This document shows positions 63,475 through 64,000 of a stretch of DNA of 64,000 nucleotides, piece after piece. Origin of the DNA: Segetibacter koreensis DSM 18137. GTDB taxonomy: Bacteria > Bacteroidota > Bacteroidia > Chitinophagales > Chitinophagaceae. The notes beneath the pieces were generated by a model. The model was given only the letters and a program-made list of their open reading frames with translations, made no database searches and was not told the origin of the DNA. A program made the translations under genes and the position numbers. How positions within the stretch are numbered: position 1 is the stretch's first letter; every line of letters begins with the position of its first letter. The stretch is taken from positions 124,001 to 188,000 of the forward strand of contig NZ_KB893314.1 of the NCBI RefSeq assembly GCF_000374045.1, given 5' to 3'.

Positions 63475-63540
63475 ATTTTTTTGTAATCAACTTTCATTCC
63501 ATCCCTCAGCTTCTCTTGCGTCGCACTCTTGTACATCAAA
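63475..63540 (+). repeat. Dispersed intergenic repeat, copy 5 (upstream of gap)
   Basis: TTTTTTTGTAATCAACTTTC, then CTTCTCTTGCGTCGCACTCT and TGTACATC. This is the most diverged copy; it keeps CTTGCGTCGCACTCTTGTAC. It lies between the gap promoter region and tRNA-Glu. Confidence 0.65.
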
Positions 63541-63649
63541 TCTTTATGCATCTAAAAAAGGTGCCTGATAATATTTTTTTCAAACTATTTAAAAAAAGTT
63601 TTGGCAGGAATACGTGATGCTACTATTTTTGCACTCCCAATTACAAAAC

Positions 63650-63721
63650 GGAGCGTTGGTCAAGGGGTTAAGACACCTCCCTTTCACGGAGGAATCACGG
63701 GTTCGATTCCCGTACGCTCTA
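63650..63721 (+). tRNA. tRNA-Glu (anticodon UUC)
   Basis: A cloverleaf can be folded: acceptor GGAGCGT with ACGCTCT (G-U at the end), D-arm around GTCAAGGGGTTAAGAC, and anticodon arm CCTCC-CTTTCAC-GGAGG with UUC. The T-arm is CGGGTTCGATTCCCG, followed by discriminator A at 63721. CCA is not encoded. A hairpin terminator follows. Confidence 0.93.
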
Positions 63722-63726
63722 CTTCT

Positions 63727-63751
63727 GAAACCCAGTCTGGTACTGGGTTTC
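63727..63751 (+). terminator. Hairpin downstream of tRNA-Glu
   Basis: GAAACCCAG-TCTGGTA-CTGGGTTTC: a perfect 9-bp stem immediately after the tRNA. The T tract is weak (ATTCTTCT). Confidence 0.65.
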
Positions 63752-63759
63752 ATTCTTCT

Positions 63760-64000
63760 GACAAAATAAGTCGGGCATTGGTGCGTGAGTTTCGTAACTC
63801 AGCAAACCTATGCTATCTGTTATTTTTTATGCATGGGCACGACCGATCGAAATCACAAGGCTTACTATAGGCGAGTTTGAATTATCGCTAGAGCTAATCC
63901 GTTTTAAAAAAGGAAAAACTAAAAATGGCGAAGCGTCCTACGTACAGATAGTACCACCACTTAAAGAGCTTATTAAAAAGCTGAATTTGCAGCAATATCC
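63760..64000 (+). pseudogene. Tyrosine recombinase (phage-type integrase) remnant, 5'-truncated and frameshifted
   Basis: Two adjacent frames carry parts of an integrase catalytic domain. The first reads 'ISRALVREFRNSANLCYLLF'. After a T6 run (63823-63828) the second frame continues with 'FYAWARPIEITRL', holding the first catalytic Arg motif. It then reads 'LIRFKKGKTKNGEASYVQIV' and 'PPLKELIKKLNLQQYP' to the end of the window. The N-terminal DNA-binding domain is missing and a stop lies in the second frame upstream (TAA at 63796-63798). It sits just after tRNA-Glu, a usual attachment site. A frameshift in a homopolymer could also be a sequencing error. Confidence 0.65.

Noticed and set aside
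63601-63870. Continuous frame through the tRNA region
   Set aside because: It crosses the tRNA-Glu gene, so it is not one CDS; only the part after the hairpin matches an integrase.

Overview
The window is AT-rich bacterial chromosome from a member of the Bacteroidota, most likely a Chitinophagaceae-type soil or freshwater organism. The evidence is TamB with long spacers, a nuo operon with a short NuoG, a T9SS-like C-terminal tail on a secreted dehydrogenase, a TetR/TolC/RND operon, ECF-sigma genes with 'VPxxYF' partner proteins, and promoter-like TTG-N20-TAnnTTTG motifs. Nearly everything is ordinary chromosomal core. The only trace of a mobile element is at the right edge.

Layout. 1-6.8 kb: secreted PQQ-type sugar dehydrogenase and TamB (+). 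7.0-21.7 kb: the complex I operon on the minus strand, nuoB-C-D-E-[DUF4440-VOC]-F-G-H-I-J-K-L-M-N; no nuoA is present. 22.0-29.5 kb: a five-gene minus-strand signalling operon (REC-PAS-kinase, 1343-aa hybrid kinase with three receivers, single receiver, CheR, CheB) without chemoreceptor, CheA or CheW. 29.8-36.5 kb: a Lys-rich secreted protein, an S41 lipoprotein protease, RhlE helicase, a small secreted protein with KGYYSI repeats, a possible HYC_CC_PP protein, an SPL-like radical SAM protein and a Spy-like protein. 36.6-42.2 kb: RluB and RluA-family pseudouridine synthases, 1-Cys peroxiredoxin, DNA polymerase IV, a decayed ORF, rimM and rpsP. 42.5-49.5 kb: tetR-tolC-MFP-RND efflux operon, with a palindromic operator over its promoter and a strong terminator at its end. 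49.9-51.6 kb: ECF sigma operon. 51.7-58.8 kb: MBL hydrolase and the elongasome genes mreB-mreC-mreD-mrdA-rodA. 59.0-60.9 kb: lemA with two TPM-domain genes. 61.0-63.4 kb: gap and pgk. 63.65 kb: tRNA-Glu(UUC), followed by a tyrosine-recombinase remnant that runs off the window.

The most unusual structure is not a gene. A roughly 60-70 bp intergenic repeat with core CATCGTTGCGTCGCACACTT occurs at least five times, between nuoC/nuoD, rluB/rluA, MFP/RND, pgk/gap and upstream of gap. Four copies lie between adjacent co-directional genes. A second, imperfectly palindromic 'TTTGCG' element lies in the pgk leader. No CRISPR array, rRNA, intact transposase or clear defence or biosynthetic system was found.
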